A stretch of DNA of 64,000 nucleotides from an uncultured Muribaculaceae bacterium (GTDB lineage: Bacteria; Bacteroidota; Bacteroidia; Bacteroidales; Muribaculaceae). The stretch covers positions 20,338 to 84,337 of the forward strand of contig CAJTXU010000007.1 of NCBI GenBank assembly GCA_910584125.1, written 5' to 3'. Of this stretch, positions 48,925-56,479 are shown in pieces. Numbering within the stretch: position 1 is the first letter of the stretch; each line of letters starts with the position of its first letter. The notes beneath the pieces are model-generated. The model did no database searches, was not told where the DNA came from, and worked only from the letters and a program-made list of their open reading frames with translations. A program made the translations under genes and the position numbers.

Positions 48925-49686
48925 TTATTGGTTTTTAAGGTCACCGAGAGGATACTTCTCGAACATGTGTTCCTCCATCCACTTGTTGGCCTGGTCGGGG
49001 GTGAGTTTCCAGCCCGAGTTGCAGGTGGCGACCACCTCGACAACCGAGCAACCCTTCTTGGCGATGGCGTTCTCGAACGCCTTCTTGAGAGCGGCCTTTG
49101 TCTTGCGCACGGCGGCGGGGGTGTGGACGGCCTGGCGGGTCACATAGCATGTGCCGTCGAGGATTGCCATGAGGTTGGTGATCTCGAGCGGGTGTCCGTT
49201 GAGGTCCACGCGGCGTCCGTAGGGTGTGGTGGCCGTCTTCTGGCCCACGAGGGTGGTGGGGGCCATCTGTCCGCCGGTCATGCCGTATATGGCGTTGTTG
49301 ACGAATATCATGACGATGTTCTCACCGCGGTTGGCGGCGTGGATCGACTCGGCCGTACCGATCGCCGACATGTCGCCGTCGCCCTGATAGGTGAAGAGCA
49401 CGTTCTCGGGCCAGAGGCGCGAGGCGGCCGTGGCGACTGCCGGTGCGCGGCCGTGGGCGGCCTCGATCCAGTCGACGTCGATATAGTTGTATGCGAACAC
49501 GGCGCAGCCCACGGGCGAGACGCCGATTGTGCGTTCGGTGATGCCCATTTCGGCGATGACCTCGGCGACGAGCTTGTGAATCACGCCGTGAGAGCATCCG
49601 GGGCAGTAATGCATGTGGACCTCTTCCAGGAGTTCGGGTTTGCAGTAAACCTTATTTTCCTCTCTGATTATTTCTTCTAAATTCAT
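48925..49686 (-). CDS. 2-oxoacid:ferredoxin oxidoreductase beta subunit (TPP-binding)
   Basis: A 253-residue subunit holding thiamine pyrophosphate. Landmarks are HYCPGCSHGVIHKLV (a Cys pair typical of KorB/VorA), GVSPVGCAVF, AHGRAPAVATA, and the TPP motif GDGDMSAIGTAE with NNAIYGMTGGQMAPTT. The enzyme decarboxylates a 2-oxoacid to its CoA thioester and reduces ferredoxin in the cytoplasm. The sequence does not settle whether 2-oxoglutarate or 2-oxoisovalerate is the substrate. It lies between the alpha subunit (20-bp gap) and gamma subunit (4-bp gap) genes. Confidence 0.92.
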   Translation of the reverse strand: MNLEEIIREENKVYCKPELLEEVHMHYCPGCSHGVIHKLVAEVIAEMGITERTIGVSPVGCAVFAYNYIDVDWIEAAHGRAPAVATAASRLWPENVLFTYQGDGDMSAIGTAESIHAANRGENIVMIFVNNAIYGMTGGQMAPTTLVGQKTATTPYGRRVDLNGHPLEITNLMAILDGTCYVTRQAVHTPAAVRKTKAALKKAFENAIAKKGCSVVEVVATCNSGWKLTPDQANKWMEEHMFEKYPLGDLKNQ

Positions 49687-49706
49687 AGCGTATGATGGAA
49701 GCGTGA

Positions 49707-50792
49707 TTATTTGTTGATGATTTTCTCTTTAAGGGCGTTCACTACCTCCTCGGGGCTGGGGATGATGCCGCCGAGACGTCCGAAGTGCTCCACGGGGAGA
49801 GCGTCGTGGACTGCGAGGCGCACGTCCTCGATCATCTGGCCGGCGTTGAGCTCGACCACGAGGACACCCTTCTTGCCCTCGGCTGCCTTGCGGACGGCCT
49901 CTGTCGGGAAGGGCCACAGCGTGATGGGGCGGATGATTCCGACCTTGATGCCCTCTTCCTCGGCGAGTTCGCGGGCCTTGTCGGAGATACGGGCGATCGT
50001 GCCGAAGGCCACGATGAGATAGTCGGCGTCCTCGACGTTGATTTCCTCCCAGCGGGTCTCGTTCTTCTCGATCTCGCGATAGCGCTCCTGGAGCTTCTCG
50101 TTGATGACCTCCATGCGGGCGGACTCGAGTTCGAGCGAGGTGATGACGTTGCGCTTGCGCAGACCCTTGCGGCCGTCGGCGGCCCAGGGGCACTGCTCGC
50201 GGATCTGCTCCTCCGTGCGGCGCGGACGCTGCTCGGGCAGCTGGACCTTCTCCATCATCTGGCCCACGATGCCGTCGGCCAGGATCATGCAGGGATTGGT
50301 GTATTTGAAGGCGAGGTCGAAGCCGAGGCCGACGAAGTCAACCATCTCCTGCACCGTCGAGGGGGCGAGCACGATCAGATGGTAGTCGCCGTGGCCGCCG
50401 CCCTTGGTGGCCTGGAAATAGTCGGCCTGCGAGGGCTGGATCGTACCCAGACCGGGACCGCCGCGCATAACGTTGAGGATCAGGGCCGGCAGCGAGGCGG
50501 CCGCTATATATGAGATTCCCTCCTGCTTGAGGCTGATGCCCGGCGACGACGACGACGTCATGACGGCCTTGCCCGTGGCGGCGCCGCCATAGACCATGTT
50601 GATGGCCGCAAGCTCTGATTCCGCCTGCAGAACGACCATACCGGTCGTCTCCCAGGGCATGAGCTCCTCGAGCGTCTCGAGCACCTCCGACTGCGGAGTG
50701 ATGGGATATCCGAAGTAACCGTCGCAACCGTAGCGGATGGCAGCGTGCGCGATGGCCTCGTTTCCCTTCATTAGTCTTATCTCTTCTTTCAT
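49707..50792 (-). CDS. 2-oxoacid:ferredoxin oxidoreductase alpha subunit
   Basis: A 361-residue subunit of KorA/VorB type. It has LMKGNEAIAHAAIRYGCDGYFGYPITPQSEV (in parts), AESELAAINMVYGGAATGKAVMTSSSSPG and GGPGLGTIQPSQADYFQA, all typical of the pyrimidine-binding half; the C-terminal domain II contains YLIVAFGTIARI and IRPITLWPFP. It follows the ferredoxin gene by 51 bp in the same operon. The substrate is not certain. Confidence 0.92.
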   Translation of the reverse strand: MKEEIRLMKGNEAIAHAAIRYGCDGYFGYPITPQSEVLETLEELMPWETTGMVVLQAESELAAINMVYGGAATGKAVMTSSSSPGISLKQEGISYIAAASLPALILNVMRGGPGLGTIQPSQADYFQATKGGGHGDYHLIVLAPSTVQEMVDFVGLGFDLAFKYTNPCMILADGIVGQMMEKVQLPEQRPRRTEEQIREQCPWAADGRKGLRKRNVITSLELESARMEVINEKLQERYREIEKNETRWEEINVEDADYLIVAFGTIARISDKARELAEEEGIKVGIIRPITLWPFPTEAVRKAAEGKKGVLVVELNAGQMIEDVRLAVHDALPVEHFGRLGGIIPSPEEVVNALKEKIINK

Positions 50793-50843
50793 AAGGTTGG
50801 TGTTTTCTTGAACTGATTAGACTGGTTAGAGAATGTTTTGTTT

Positions 50844-51074
50844 TTACTTTTCGACCTTGCGGTAGACCTCGATGCACGCATCGGGACATACCAGGGCGCA
50901 CGAACTGCAGCCGATGCAGTTTTCAGGATTGGCCATGTAGGCGTAGTGATAGCCACGGTCGTTGACCTCGTTGGGTTGCAGCGACAATGTGTCGGTCGGA
51001 CATGCCACAACACAGAGATTGCACCCCTTGCATCTCTCGATGTTGACAACGATTGCTCCTCTTACTTTTGCCAT
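50844..51074 (-). CDS. 2[4Fe-4S] ferredoxin-type delta subunit
   Basis: A 76-residue ferredoxin with two clusters: CKGCNLCVVACP (first) and CIGCSSCALVCP (second), spaced by about 35 residues with YMANPENC before the second. It is the electron-transfer subunit of the 2-oxoacid:ferredoxin oxidoreductase whose other subunits follow. It is the first gene of the operon. Confidence 0.94.
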   Translation of the reverse strand: MAKVRGAIVVNIERCKGCNLCVVACPTDTLSLQPNEVNDRGYHYAYMANPENCIGCSSCALVCPDACIEVYRKVEK

Positions 51075-51154
51075 TATTGTGTTTTTTTGGTTATTAAAAT
51101 ATTACTCTCGTCGCTGACTTTAAGCCTGATGAGAGAGGTTAGAGTCTTCGAATA

Positions 51155-51162
51155 CAAAAATA
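51155..51162 (-). promoter_or_regulatory. -7 element of the 2-oxoacid oxidoreductase operon
   Basis: On the minus strand TATTTTTG matches TAnnTTTG. A CTTG word ends 21 bp upstream (near 51184) and may be the -33 element. The leader to 51074 would be about 75 nt. Confidence 0.65.
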
Positions 51163-51214
51163 GACAATTTTTTCTGAACTATGCAAGAAAAAAGCATGTT
51201 TTTCAGCAGAAATT

Positions 51215-52219
51215 TCAACTTGCCCCGTTCGCGGGGCCGTATATCAGCCCGGAGAGGGCCTTGACGGCGCCGAATCCGGCGTATGAGGCCAGCGCGCCGA
51301 GCCTGTCCTTGCGCCGGGCCACCCGGTCGGTCAGCACGCGATATCGCTCCGTCAGTATCACTCGGCGGCATCTATCCTCGGCAGGGGCGTCGGCGACACC
51401 GTTGGCGTAGAGCAGCCCGAGGATGTTGAAATGGGCCGCGAAACGACGCGTGCGCGCCGCCCGGACCATATCGGCGTCGTCGCCCACTGAGCCGACGAGA
51501 CGGTCGGTGACGTCGAGCACGTCGAGACGCGAGGGCGTGAACCGGTGCAGGAAACTCCCCCCGTGCTGGCGGTAGCCCAGCAAACCGACATCGAGAAACG
51601 CCATGCCCTCACTCCGCGACCACACGCGGCTGAAGACGTCCAGATCCTCATACCACGTCCCTTTGGTGAACCTCAGGCCCTCCCAGAGCTCGCGGCCGTA
51701 GAGCTTGCCCCAGGCCGAATGGTCGGGGACGAGGCGCGTGCCCGGCAGGGGCGTCTGGTACAGGGCGTGGATGACGGCCTCGCGCGACGCGACGCGATGG
51801 CACACGGCGTTCCCGGCCCCGCGCGCGGCGAGACCGGCGGGCACGCTGCCATCGAAACGCTCGTGGCCCGCGCAGACAAGACGGCTGCCCGTCTCGCGGG
51901 TCGCCGCCAGAGTGGCGGCGAGAAAATGGCTCGACAGCACGTCGTCGGAGTCGAGGAAGACGATGTAGTCGCCGCGCGCACGGTCAAGGCCGTGGTTGCG
52001 GGCGTCCGACAGTCCGCCGTTCGTCTTGTGGAAGGCCCGGATCCGCGGGTCGCGCCCGGCCAGGTCGTCGCACTCGCGCCCGGTGCCGTCGGTCGACCCG
52101 TCGTCCACAAGCAGCAACTCCCAGTCGCCGAGCGACTGGGAGATGACACTGTCGACGGCCTCGCCGAGATACTTCTCGGCGTTATAGGCCGGCATTATGA
52201 TCGAAACCGTCGGAGCCAT
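51215..52219 (-). CDS. Family 2 glycosyltransferase
   Basis: A 334-residue GT-A transferase. SIIMPAYNAEKYLGEAVDSV and LLLVDDGSTDGTG form the nucleotide-sugar site, GLSDARNHGLDRARGDYIVFLDSDD contains the DxD motif (Asp-Ser-Asp), and WYEDLDVFSRVW gives the catalytic-base region ED. The C-terminal 90 residues are helical and basic, ending with a short hydrophobic segment that may touch the membrane. It is separate from the 10-16 kb envelope genes. Donor and acceptor are unknown. It starts 18 bp before the frr stop on the same strand. Confidence 0.88.
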   Translation of the reverse strand: MAPTVSIIMPAYNAEKYLGEAVDSVISQSLGDWELLLVDDGSTDGTGRECDDLAGRDPRIRAFHKTNGGLSDARNHGLDRARGDYIVFLDSDDVLSSHFLAATLAATRETGSRLVCAGHERFDGSVPAGLAARGAGNAVCHRVASREAVIHALYQTPLPGTRLVPDHSAWGKLYGRELWEGLRFTKGTWYEDLDVFSRVWSRSEGMAFLDVGLLGYRQHGGSFLHRFTPSRLDVLDVTDRLVGSVGDDADMVRAARTRRFAAHFNILGLLYANGVADAPAEDRCRRVILTERYRVLTDRVARRKDRLGALASYAGFGAVKALSGLIYGPANGAS

Positions 52220-52237
52220 AGGTCGGGGCCGTCGGTA

Positions 52238-52795
52238 TCAGACGGTGAGGATTTCCTTTTCCTTATCGGCGAAGATCTCGTCGATTTTCTTCATGTATTT
52301 ATCGTGGAGCTTCTGCACCCGGGCCTCGGCGTCCTTCTCGTTGTCCTCGCTCAGGCCGTTCTTGATCTCTTTCTTAAGTCCCTCGATGGCCTCGCGGCGC
52401 GCGTTGCGCACCGAAACCTTGGCGTTCTCGGCCTCGGCCTTGCTCTGCTTGACGAGCTGCTTGCGGCGGTCTTCGGTCAGCGGCGGGATGCAGAGGCGGA
52501 TCACCTCGCCGTTGTTCTCGGGCGTGATGCCGAGCTCGGAGTTGATAATTGCCTTCTCGATTTCCTTGAACATCGACTTCTCCCAGGGCGTGATGGCGAT
52601 GGTGCGCGCATCGGGCACGGAGACGTTGGCGACGTTCGAGATCGGGGCCTGCGAGCCGTAATAGTCGACGCGGATGCCGTCGAGCAGACGGGCCGACGCC
52701 TTGCCGGCGCGGATGTGCGACAGTGTGTCGTCGAGATATTCCACGGCGAGCTGCATGGAGTCTTCAGCGTTCTGGAGATATTCTTTTACTTCCAT
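52238..52795 (-). CDS. frr: Ribosome recycling factor
   Basis: Frr, with EF-G, splits post-termination ribosomes. The 185-residue product has the family length and motifs: LDDTLSHIRAGKASARLLDGI, YYGSQAPISNVANVSVPDARTI and IPPLTEDRRKQLVKQ. The frame opens 21 codons earlier; the ATG at 52795 is the family start. It follows pyrH by 46 bp, the usual arrangement. Confidence 0.96.
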   Translation of the reverse strand: MEVKEYLQNAEDSMQLAVEYLDDTLSHIRAGKASARLLDGIRVDYYGSQAPISNVANVSVPDARTIAITPWEKSMFKEIEKAIINSELGITPENNGEVIRLCIPPLTEDRRKQLVKQSKAEAENAKVSVRNARREAIEGLKKEIKNGLSEDNEKDAEARVQKLHDKYMKKIDEIFADKEKEILTV

Positions 52796-52841
52796 ATCAT
52801 TGTGTATTTGATGATTTCGGTTGCTATGGCCGTCGTGCGGC

Positions 52842-53552
52842 TCAGCGGGCGGTGACAAGCGTGCCTACGGGCTCGCCGGCGAGGGCCTTGCCCAAGTTGC
52901 CGGGGATGTCCATGTTGAAGACGTAGATCGGCATGTCGTTCTCCTTGCAGAGGGCCGTGGCGGTGAGGTCCATCACCTTGAGGCCTCGGGCCAGCACCTC
53001 GTCATAGCTGATCTGGTCGAAGCGCGTCGCCGTCGGGTCTTTCTCCGGGTCGGCGGTGTAGACTCCGTCGACGCGCGTGCCCTTTAGCATCACCTCGGCC
53101 TCGATCTCGATGGCGCGCAGCGCCGAACCGGTGTCGGTGGTGAAGTAGGGGTTGCCTGTGCCGCACGAGATGATGGCCACCGTGCCGCTCTCAAGGGCCT
53201 CGATGGCCTTCCATTTCGAATAGTGCTCGCCGATGGGGAACATGCCGATGGCCGTCAGCACCCGGGCCGGCTGGCCGATGGCCTCGAGCGCCGAACTGAG
53301 CGCAAGCGAGTTGATTACGGTGGCGAGCATTCCCATCTGGTCGCCCTTGACGCGGTCGAACCCGGCCGACGCACCCGAGAGGCCGCGGAAGATGTTGCCG
53401 CCCCCGATGACTATGCCGATCTCGACGCCGGCGTCTACCATCTCCTTGATCTGGGCGGCATAGAGGTTGAGGCGGTCGGTGTCGATGCCGTGCCCCTGGC
53501 CGCCCGCCAGAGACTCGCCCGAAAGTTTAAGCAGTATTCTCTTGAATTTCAT
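52842..53552 (-). CDS. pyrH: UMP kinase
   Basis: PyrH phosphorylates UMP to UDP in pyrimidine nucleotide synthesis. The 236-residue product has FKRILLKLSGESLAG, GIVIGGGNIFRG, GDQMGMLATVINSLAL, GTGNPYFTTDTGSALRAIEI and DGVYTADPEKDPTA (all standard). The frame has an earlier TTG at 53573, but that lies in the promoter box; the ATG at 53552 is chosen. First gene of pyrH-frr. Confidence 0.97.
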   Translation of the reverse strand: MKFKRILLKLSGESLAGGQGHGIDTDRLNLYAAQIKEMVDAGVEIGIVIGGGNIFRGLSGASAGFDRVKGDQMGMLATVINSLALSSALEAIGQPARVLTAIGMFPIGEHYSKWKAIEALESGTVAIISCGTGNPYFTTDTGSALRAIEIEAEVMLKGTRVDGVYTADPEKDPTATRFDQISYDEVLARGLKVMDLTATALCKENDMPIYVFNMDIPGNLGKALAGEPVGTLVTAR

Positions 53553-53570
53553 TTCTGGCTTTGTTTTCAC

Positions 53571-53578
53571 CAAAGTTA
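53571..53578 (-). promoter_or_regulatory. -7 element of pyrH-frr
   Basis: TAACTTTG on the minus strand matches TAnnTTTG, with a near -33 TTTC 20 bp upstream. It gives a leader of about 12 nt to the pyrH ATG. Confidence 0.7.
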
Positions 53579-53635
53579 TGATATTTTTTTGAAATATGGA
53601 AATTTTTCGGGCGGAAATTTGCGACAGGGCGTCTT

Positions 53636-54343
53636 TCAGCGTTTTTCGTAGAGCATCCGGGCGAGTGTCTTCATGCCGTCGGTGGCCTTTTCCTTGATGA
53701 CATGCACGCCGGGGATGCCGGCTGTCGACGCCGGATTCGGGTCGATGTAGTAGATGGGCGTGCCGGGACGCACGTACTGGATGAGGCCAGCCGCGGGATA
53801 GACCACGAGTGATGTGCCTATCACGACGAATATGTCGGCGCGGCGCACGAGGTCGACGGCCTTCTCGATGTTGGGCACGGGCTCCTGGAAGAACACGATG
53901 TGCGGGCGCATCAGGTCGCCGTTGCGGCCCCGGGTGGCGGGGGTCGTCTCGAGATGGTCGATGTCGAGGCTCTCTATATAATCGGGATCGGACACCGAGC
54001 GTATCTTCATCAGCTCGCCGTGGAGGTGGAGCACATGGCTCGACCCGGCGCGCTCGTGGAGGTCGTCGACGTTCTGGGTGATGACATAGACATCATAGTC
54101 TTTCTCGAGCTCGACGAGGGCCTTGTGGGCGCCGTTGGGCACGGCCTTGAGCAGGTCGCGGCGACGCTGGTTGTAGAATTTATGCACGAGCTCGGGGTCG
54201 CGGCGGAAACCGTCGGCCGAGGCCACCTGCATCACGGGGTAGTTCTCCCACAGGCCGTCGGCGTCGCGGAAGGTCTTTATGCCTGACTCGGCGCTGATGC
54301 CCGCGCCGGTCGAGACCACAAGTACTGGCTTTTTCATTTCCAT
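53636..54343 (-). CDS. cobB: Sirtuin-type NAD-dependent protein deacylase lacking zinc cysteines
   Basis: A 235-residue Sir2 enzyme that removes acyl groups from lysines using NAD. STGAGISAESGIKTFRDADGLW (in parts), TQNVDDLHERAG and catalytic His108 in LHLHGEL are present. Tyr57 and Arg60 (FYNQRR) match the pair that lets CobB and SIRT5 accept succinyl-lysine. The whole protein contains no cysteine, so the structural zinc site of most sirtuins is missing; the region between about residues 113 and 145 is short and charged instead. It is in an operon with the DUF2007-like gene 15 bp upstream. Confidence 0.9.
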   Translation of the reverse strand: MEMKKPVLVVSTGAGISAESGIKTFRDADGLWENYPVMQVASADGFRRDPELVHKFYNQRRRDLLKAVPNGAHKALVELEKDYDVYVITQNVDDLHERAGSSHVLHLHGELMKIRSVSDPDYIESLDIDHLETTPATRGRNGDLMRPHIVFFQEPVPNIEKAVDLVRRADIFVVIGTSLVVYPAAGLIQYVRPGTPIYYIDPNPASTAGIPGVHVIKEKATDGMKTLARMLYEKR

Positions 54344-54358
54344 GGATTTTGTCGGATT

Positions 54359-54562
54359 TCAGTCGTGGTGTTCCTTGAGGAGTTCGAGGGCGCGGGGAGC
54401 ATCCCGCTCGTAGACGAGCAGATTGACACCGCCGAACACCGGCACATAGAGATTGTTCTGGTCGCTGATCATCGACGGGATGCCGTTTGACTCGAGCATC
54501 CCCTGCACGATCGACGCCTCCTGCATGTTGGAGAAGGTCGCCACTGTTACGGTTGCTGACAT
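54359..54562 (-). CDS. DUF2007-like small protein
   Basis: A 67-residue protein beginning VTVATFSNMQEASIVQGML, then a Gly-Ile-Pro turn and LYVPVFGGVNLLVYERDA, the usual DUF2007 (putative signal-transducing) arrangement of alpha-beta strands. The frame opens 11 codons earlier, but the ATG at 54562 gives the family start. It is 15 bp upstream of cobB on the same transcript. The role is unknown. Confidence 0.8.
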   Translation of the reverse strand: MSATVTVATFSNMQEASIVQGMLESNGIPSMISDQNNLYVPVFGGVNLLVYERDAPRALELLKEHHD

Positions 54563-54649
54563 AAGCGTGCGGTTTAAGGGTGAGACAGAGCGCATGAAGC
54601 CCTCTTCTTAATTAACACCAACGAAATTGAATTTAGTTCATATGGATGT

Positions 54650-54682
54650 AAAAAAAAGCTCCGCGGAGTTGAGCCGCGGAGC
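54650..54682 (-). terminator. Rho-independent terminator of gapA
   Basis: A 9-bp GC-rich stem (54658-54666 with 54674-54682, 7-nt loop) is followed on the minus strand by eight T residues (54657-54650), 27 bp after the gapA stop. Confidence 0.93.
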
Positions 54683-54709
54683 CTTTTCCTGTGTATTGAC
54701 CGATTATGA

Positions 54710-55717
54710 TCAACCGTTCACCTTCTTCATGTGGGCGATGAGGTCGAGCACCTTGTTGGAGTAGCCGATCTCGTTGTCGTACCAGCTGATGACCTTGACG
54801 AACTTGTCGGTCAGGTAAACGCCGGCGTTCGCGTCGAAGATCGAGGTGAGGGGGCAGCCGAGGAAGTCGCTCGAAACGACAGCGTCCTCAGTGTAGCCGA
54901 GCACACCCTTGAGCTCGCCTTCCGCAGCCTCCTTCATGGCCTTGCAGATGTCCTCCTTGGTGGCGGGCTTCGCGAGGTTGACCGTGAGGTCAACTACAGA
55001 AACGTCGAGGGTGGGGACACGCATCGAGATACCTGTCAGCTTGCCGTTGAGCTCGGGGATCACCTTGCCGACTGCCTTTGCGGCGCCTGTCGAAGAGGGG
55101 ATGATGTTGCCCGAAGCGGCACGGCCACCGCGCCAGTCCTTCATCGAGGGGCCGTCGACGGTCTTCTGAGTTGCTGTAGTGGAGTGAACCGTCGTCATGA
55201 GGCCCTCTACGATGCCGAACTTGTCGTTGAGCACCTTGGCGATGGGGGCGAGACAGTTGGTGGTGCAGGATGCGTTCGACACGAACTGCTGGCCTGCGTA
55301 TGTGTTCTCGTTGACGCCGACTACGAACATCGGGGTGTCGTCCTTCGAGGGAGCGGACATCACGACATACTTCGCGCCTGCCTCGATGTGGCCCTGTGCC
55401 TTCTCCTTGGTCAGGAAGAGACCTGTGGACTCAACGACATACTCGGCGCCCTTCTCGCCCCATGCGATTTCCTTGGGGTCACGGCATGCAGAAACCTTGA
55501 TTTCCTTACCGTTCACGATCAGAAGGCTCTTCTCGAGATCGTAGTCTACCGTGCCTTCGAAGCGGCCGTGCATTGTGTCATACTTCAGCATGTATGCCAT
55601 GTAGTCTACCGGAAGAAGGTCGTTGATTGCCACAACCTCGATGTCGTCTCTCTTCGTGGACGCGCGGAAAACGAAGCGGCCGATGCGGCCAAATCCGTTA
55701 ATGCCAATCTTTGTCAT
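54710..55717 (-). CDS. gapA: Glyceraldehyde-3-phosphate dehydrogenase
   Basis: GapA oxidises glyceraldehyde 3-phosphate with NAD and phosphate in glycolysis. The 335-residue product has INGFGRIGRFVFRAS, the SNASCTTNCLAP active site with Cys151, the HSTTATQKTVDGPS region and SWYDNEIGYSNKVLDL. Codon use is strongly biased, as expected for a highly expressed gene. It stands alone, with a Rho-independent terminator. Confidence 0.97.
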   Translation of the reverse strand: MTKIGINGFGRIGRFVFRASTKRDDIEVVAINDLLPVDYMAYMLKYDTMHGRFEGTVDYDLEKSLLIVNGKEIKVSACRDPKEIAWGEKGAEYVVESTGLFLTKEKAQGHIEAGAKYVVMSAPSKDDTPMFVVGVNENTYAGQQFVSNASCTTNCLAPIAKVLNDKFGIVEGLMTTVHSTTATQKTVDGPSMKDWRGGRAASGNIIPSSTGAAKAVGKVIPELNGKLTGISMRVPTLDVSVVDLTVNLAKPATKEDICKAMKEAAEGELKGVLGYTEDAVVSSDFLGCPLTSIFDANAGVYLTDKFVKVISWYDNEIGYSNKVLDLIAHMKKVNG

Positions 55718-55850
55718 TACTTGATTTTTTAATATTAGGGTTAAACTTTTTTATACTCGGTAATTGTTCTATCTTTCGAATTTCATTAGGTTTGAATAAG
55801 CCTCTAAGACCCGACTCCAATCTGCCTAACAAGGTTTGATCGGGTTTAGG
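55718..55850. other. Divergent gapA/mscL region
   Basis: No gene. I could not find a clear TAnnTTTG box for gapA on the minus strand, although a TATAAAAAAGTTTAA stretch lies about 35 bp upstream of its ATG. Confidence 0.4.
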
Positions 55851-55881
55851 TTGCAAAATTAAGAAAAAATTCGCATATTTG
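55851..55881 (+). promoter_or_regulatory. Promoter of mscL
   Basis: TTG at 55851-55853, a 20-bp spacer and CATATTTG at 55874-55881, one base from TAnnTTTG. The leader would be about 25 nt. Confidence 0.55.
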
Positions 55882-55912
55882 CACTCCGATTAACAAAATT
55901 TAGACAAAAAGT

Positions 55913-56338
55913 ATGGGAAAATTTATCGAAGACTTCAAAGCTTTCGCCCTTAAAGGCAATGTAGTCGACATGGCCATCGGTGTGATCATCGGCGGCGCGT
56001 TCGGCAAGATAGTCACCTCTCTGGTCAACGACATCATCATGCCGCTGGTGAGCGTGATCACCGGAGGCGACGGCTACAAGAACCTGAAATGGGTCATAAC
56101 CCAGGGCAAGGAGGCCACAGAGACGACGGCGGCCGTAGAGGAGGTGGCCGTCAACTACGGTCTCTTCATCCAGAACATCGTCGACTTCTTCATCATCGCT
56201 CTCTGCATCTTCATCGCCCTGCGCTACACAATGAAGTTCATGAAAAAGGAAGCCAAGGAGGAGGCCGCCGCGCCCGCCGAGCCCAGCCCCGAGGTGAAGC
56301 TCCTCACCGAGATCCGCGACGAACTCAAAAAGAAGTAA
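55913..56338 (+). CDS. mscL: Large-conductance mechanosensitive channel
   Basis: MscL is a pentameric inner-membrane channel that opens on osmotic downshock. The 141-residue product has the family N-terminus FIEDFKAFALKGNVVDMAIGVIIGGAFGKIVTSLVNDIIMPLV (seen in parts; first helix near 18-45), a periplasmic loop (50-80), a second helix (about 84-104) and a charged C-terminal bundle ending in a Lys-Lys-Lys. A GTAANAA tract starts at the stop codon. It is convergent with mfd. Confidence 0.95.
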   Translation: MGKFIEDFKAFALKGNVVDMAIGVIIGGAFGKIVTSLVNDIIMPLVSVITGGDGYKNLKWVITQGKEATETTAAVEEVAVNYGLFIQNIVDFFIIALCIFIALRYTMKFMKKEAKEEAAAPAEPSPEVKLLTEIRDELKKK

Positions 56339-56346
56339 AATAAGTA

Positions 56347-56455
56347 AGAAGTAAGAAGTAAAAAGTAATACGTTAGGATATAACGAGTTGAAAGAAAAAA
56401 ATGAGGCTCCGATGATTGACGCGGAGCCTCGTATTACTTTTTACTTCTTACTTCT
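56347..56455. terminator. Nested inverted repeat: terminator of mfd and mscL
   Basis: Outer arms of 26 bp (56347-56372 and 56430-56455), made of GTAANAA tracts, are exact reverse complements. Inside, a 9-bp GC-rich hairpin (56403-56411 with 56422-56430) is followed on the minus strand by ATTTTTTC, a good terminator for mfd. The arms could also fold for the mscL transcript. Confidence 0.85.
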
Positions 56456-56479
56456 AACTTATTACTTCTTACTTATCTC

